From: SCUN01 sp046598935
GTDB lineage: Bacteria > Acidobacteriota > Vicinamibacteria > Vicinamibacterales > SCN-69-37
NCBI GenBank assembly: GCA_046598935.1
Contig: JBKJHW010000129.1
Location: 1-14,862 of the forward strand
Direction: 5' to 3'
DNA length: 14,862 nt
The stretch's first letter is position 1; each line of letters opens with the position of its first letter. Shown in pieces: positions 13,506-14,862 of this stretch. Position numbers and translations under genes: made by a program. The notes under the pieces are model-generated. The model was given only the letters and a program-made list of their open reading frames with translations, was not told the DNA's origin and searched no databases.

Positions 13506-14450
13506 TTAAACAAACAGCTTCGAGACCGAAGTCTCTTCGTGAATGCTGCGAATCGCCTGCGCGAGCAACCGCGCAACCGACAGCACCACAATCTTGTCCG
13601 ACGTCGCGCCGTCGGCCTTGAGCGGAATCGTGTTGGTCACGATCAGCTTGTCGATCGGCGCCGCCGCGATCCGCTCGAGCGCCGGGCCCGAGAGTACCCC
13701 GTGTACCGCGCTCGCGAGCACGCGGCTCGCACCGTTGGCGATCAGCGCCTCGGCGGCCTTGCGAATCGTGCCCGCCGTGTCGATGATGTCGTCGGCGATG
13801 ATGCACACGCGCCCGTCGACGTCGCCGATGACGTTCATGACTTCCGCGACGCCGTCTTCGCTGCGCCGCTTGTCGATGATCGCCAGCTCCGCGTCGATGC
13901 GTTTCGCATAGGCGCGGGCGCGTTCGGCGCCGCCGGCGTCCGGGGACACGATGGTCACCGGGCCGAAGTTCTGGCGCGCGAGGTAGTCGATCATCACCGG
14001 GGCCGCAAACAGGTGGTCCACCGGAATATCAAAAAACCCCTGGATCTGCGCCTTGTGCAGGTCCATCGTCAGCACGCGATTCGCGCCGGCCGCCGAGAGC
14101 AGGTTCGCCACCAGCTTGGCCGAGATCGGCACGCGGGGCTTGTCCTTGCGATCCTGCCGCGCGTAGCCGTAGTACGGAATCACGGCGGTAATGCGCGACG
14201 CCGACGAGCGGCGGAACGCATCGATCATCACGCACATCTCCATGATGTGCTCGTCCACGGGCGCGCACGTCGGCTGAATGATGAAGACGTCCGTGCCGCG
14301 AATATTCTCGTCGATCTGAAATGAGACCTCAGTGTCGGGAAACCGGTGCAGCCGCGCGCCGCCGAGAGGCAGATCGAGGTGCTCCGCGATCTCCTTCGCC
14401 AACGCCGGGTGCGCGCTTCCCGTGAAAATCTTCAGTGGTCCGTGAATCAT
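13506..14450 (-). CDS. prs: Ribose-phosphate pyrophosphokinase
   Basis: Makes PRPP from ribose 5-phosphate and ATP, feeding nucleotide, histidine and tryptophan synthesis. It has 314 residues, class I length. Motifs are FPDTEVSFQI near 37-46, the ATP-binding YARQDRK at 96-102, DLHKAQIQGFFDIP at 130-143, the flexible-loop KRR at 194-196, and the PRPP-binding DDIIDTAGTI at 220-229. The ATG at 14450 begins the conserved MIHGPLKIFTG; a GTG one codon earlier is equally open. It lies 45 bases downstream of tRNA-Gln and may be cotranscribed with it and with rplY. Confidence 0.97.
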   Translation of the reverse strand: MIHGPLKIFTGSAHPALAKEIAEHLDLPLGGARLHRFPDTEVSFQIDENIRGTDVFIIQPTCAPVDEHIMEMCVMIDAFRRSSASRITAVIPYYGYARQDRKDKPRVPISAKLVANLLSAAGANRVLTMDLHKAQIQGFFDIPVDHLFAAPVMIDYLARQNFGPVTIVSPDAGGAERARAYAKRIDAELAIIDKRRSEDGVAEVMNVIGDVDGRVCIIADDIIDTAGTIRKAAEALIANGASRVLASAVHGVLSGPALERIAAAPIDKLIVTNTIPLKADGATSDKIVVLSVARLLAQAIRSIHEETSVSKLFV

Positions 14451-14495
14451 CACCAGTCGTCGAAACTTTCCACTTTCAACTGCAAGAACAGGTAG

Positions 14496-14570
14496 TGGTT
14501 GGGGCGGAAGGATTCGAACCTTCGAATACGGGAGTCAAAGTCCCGCGCCTTACCGCTTGGCCACGCCCCA
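14496..14570 (-). tRNA. tRNA-Gln (UUG), CCA encoded
   Basis: On the minus strand it folds fully. The acceptor TGGGGCG/CGCCCCA is followed by a D arm GCC/GGC with AAGCGGTAA loop and an anticodon stem CGGGA/TCCCG with loop CTTTGAC. The T arm is GAAGG/CCTTC with loop TTCGAAT, then A and an encoded CCA. The anticodon TTG (14536-14538) reads CAA (Gln). The U1-A72 end pair is typical of tRNA-Gln. It lies between ispE and prs. Confidence 0.97.
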
Positions 14571-14619
14571 ATGAAGTCAACCCGCCACGTGATTAGCTAA
14601 AACCTCAACCCACAGTGAC

Positions 14620-14643
14620 GTGTTTGGGCCCTGCCGCAAACAC
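14620..14643. other. Hairpin after ispE
   Basis: GTGTTTG (14620-14626) pairs with CAAACAC (14637-14643) around a 10-base GC-rich centre that can pair further (GGC/GCC). It lies in the 96-base gap between the ispE stop and tRNA-Gln. No T-run follows on the minus strand, so it is not a clear terminator. Nothing else in the gap could be assigned; no confident promoter for tRNA-Gln was found. Confidence 0.35.
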
Positions 14644-14666
14644 AAAAGTTTAGTCGACCGGAGCGC

Positions 14667-14862
14667 CTAAAGTCCAATCCGGCGAGTGGATTCCCTGCGA
14701 CTGAGGGTGCGGGTGACCAGTACCAGCCAGCCGGGCCGTTGGAGCCCTTTGGCCGCGCGGGGCGCTGTTTGCTCATTAAATAAGGCAAAAACCGCCGATC
14801 CGGACCCGGTCATGGCCGCCACCTGGGCGCCTTCGCGGTAACAGGACTCGATCATCTCGAGA
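14667..14862 (-). CDS. ispE: IspE (CDP-ME kinase), C-terminal part only
   Basis: The last 64 or so codons of a GHMP-family kinase; the 5' part lies beyond the right edge. VAAMTGSGSAVFALF is the glycine-rich C-terminal motif of 4-diphosphocytidyl-2-C-methyl-D-erythritol kinase, and the position before tRNA-Gln and prs is the usual one for ispE. The enzyme phosphorylates CDP-ME, the step between IspD and IspF, which are encoded as a fusion at 2428-3579. Residues before the motif (IESCYREGAQ) continue in frame to the window end. The short Arg-rich end (TLSRRESTRRIGL) is not a conserved element. Confidence 0.85.
   Translation of the reverse strand, partial: LEMIESCYREGAQVAAMTGSGSAVFALFNEQTAPRAAKGLQRPGWLVLVTRTLSRRESTRRIGL

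Noticed and set aside
13539..14324. Plus-strand open frame opposite prs
   Set aside because: Antisense to prs with biased, motif-free composition; a shadow frame.
14571..14619. Promoter for tRNA-Gln
   Set aside because: AT-rich words such as TAGCTA are present but no -35 box lies at acceptable spacing.
14620..14643. Rho-independent terminator of ispE
   Set aside because: The stem lacks a following T-run on the minus strand; kept only as a low-confidence hairpin.

Overview
The window is a GC-rich stretch of bacterial chromosome made almost entirely of housekeeping genes, nearly all on the minus strand. The fused ispD-ispF gene, the order ispE / tRNA-Gln / prs / rplY / pth / rpsF / rpsR / rplI / dnaB / alr / radA, and the codon use suggest an uncultured acidobacterium, perhaps of the Vicinamibacterales type. 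That placement is inferred from gene order only; no rRNA is present.

Layout in transcription order (minus strand, right to left). First come the 3' end of ispE (cut by the right edge), tRNA-Gln(UUG), prs, rplY (long CTC-type bL25) and pth. Next is the rpsF-rpsR-rplI-dnaB-alr cluster, tightly packed and partly coupled through overlapping stop and start codons, followed by radA. A single plus-strand gene, a probable lipoprotein (5861-6751), interrupts the series and converges on radA. After it come plsC, a decayed lhr-nei remnant (about 4185-5030), a solo B3/B4-domain protein, ispDF, gltX, rlmB and a tRNA-Thr(UGU) cut by the left edge.

Functionally the genes serve translation (two tRNAs, four ribosomal proteins, peptidyl-tRNA hydrolase, glutamyl-tRNA synthetase, 23S rRNA methyltransferase), isoprenoid precursor synthesis (IspD, IspF, IspE), PRPP supply, replication and repair (DnaB, RadA), cell wall D-alanine (Alr) and phospholipid acylation (PlsC).

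The unusual content is mostly in the gaps. A 21-bp leader repeat sits directly in front of both dnaB and pth with the same spacing to ATG, and is tandemly doubled at pth. A 147-bp inverted-repeat element fills the alr-radA gap exactly, and a related half-copy runs across the rlmB stop codon. A large helicase gene and a DNA glycosylase gene have collapsed into an 850-bp scar. Several proteins (S6, S18, Alr and the Nei remnant) carry microsatellite-like low-complexity segments. I found no CRISPR array, prophage, insertion sequence or clearly new multi-gene system.
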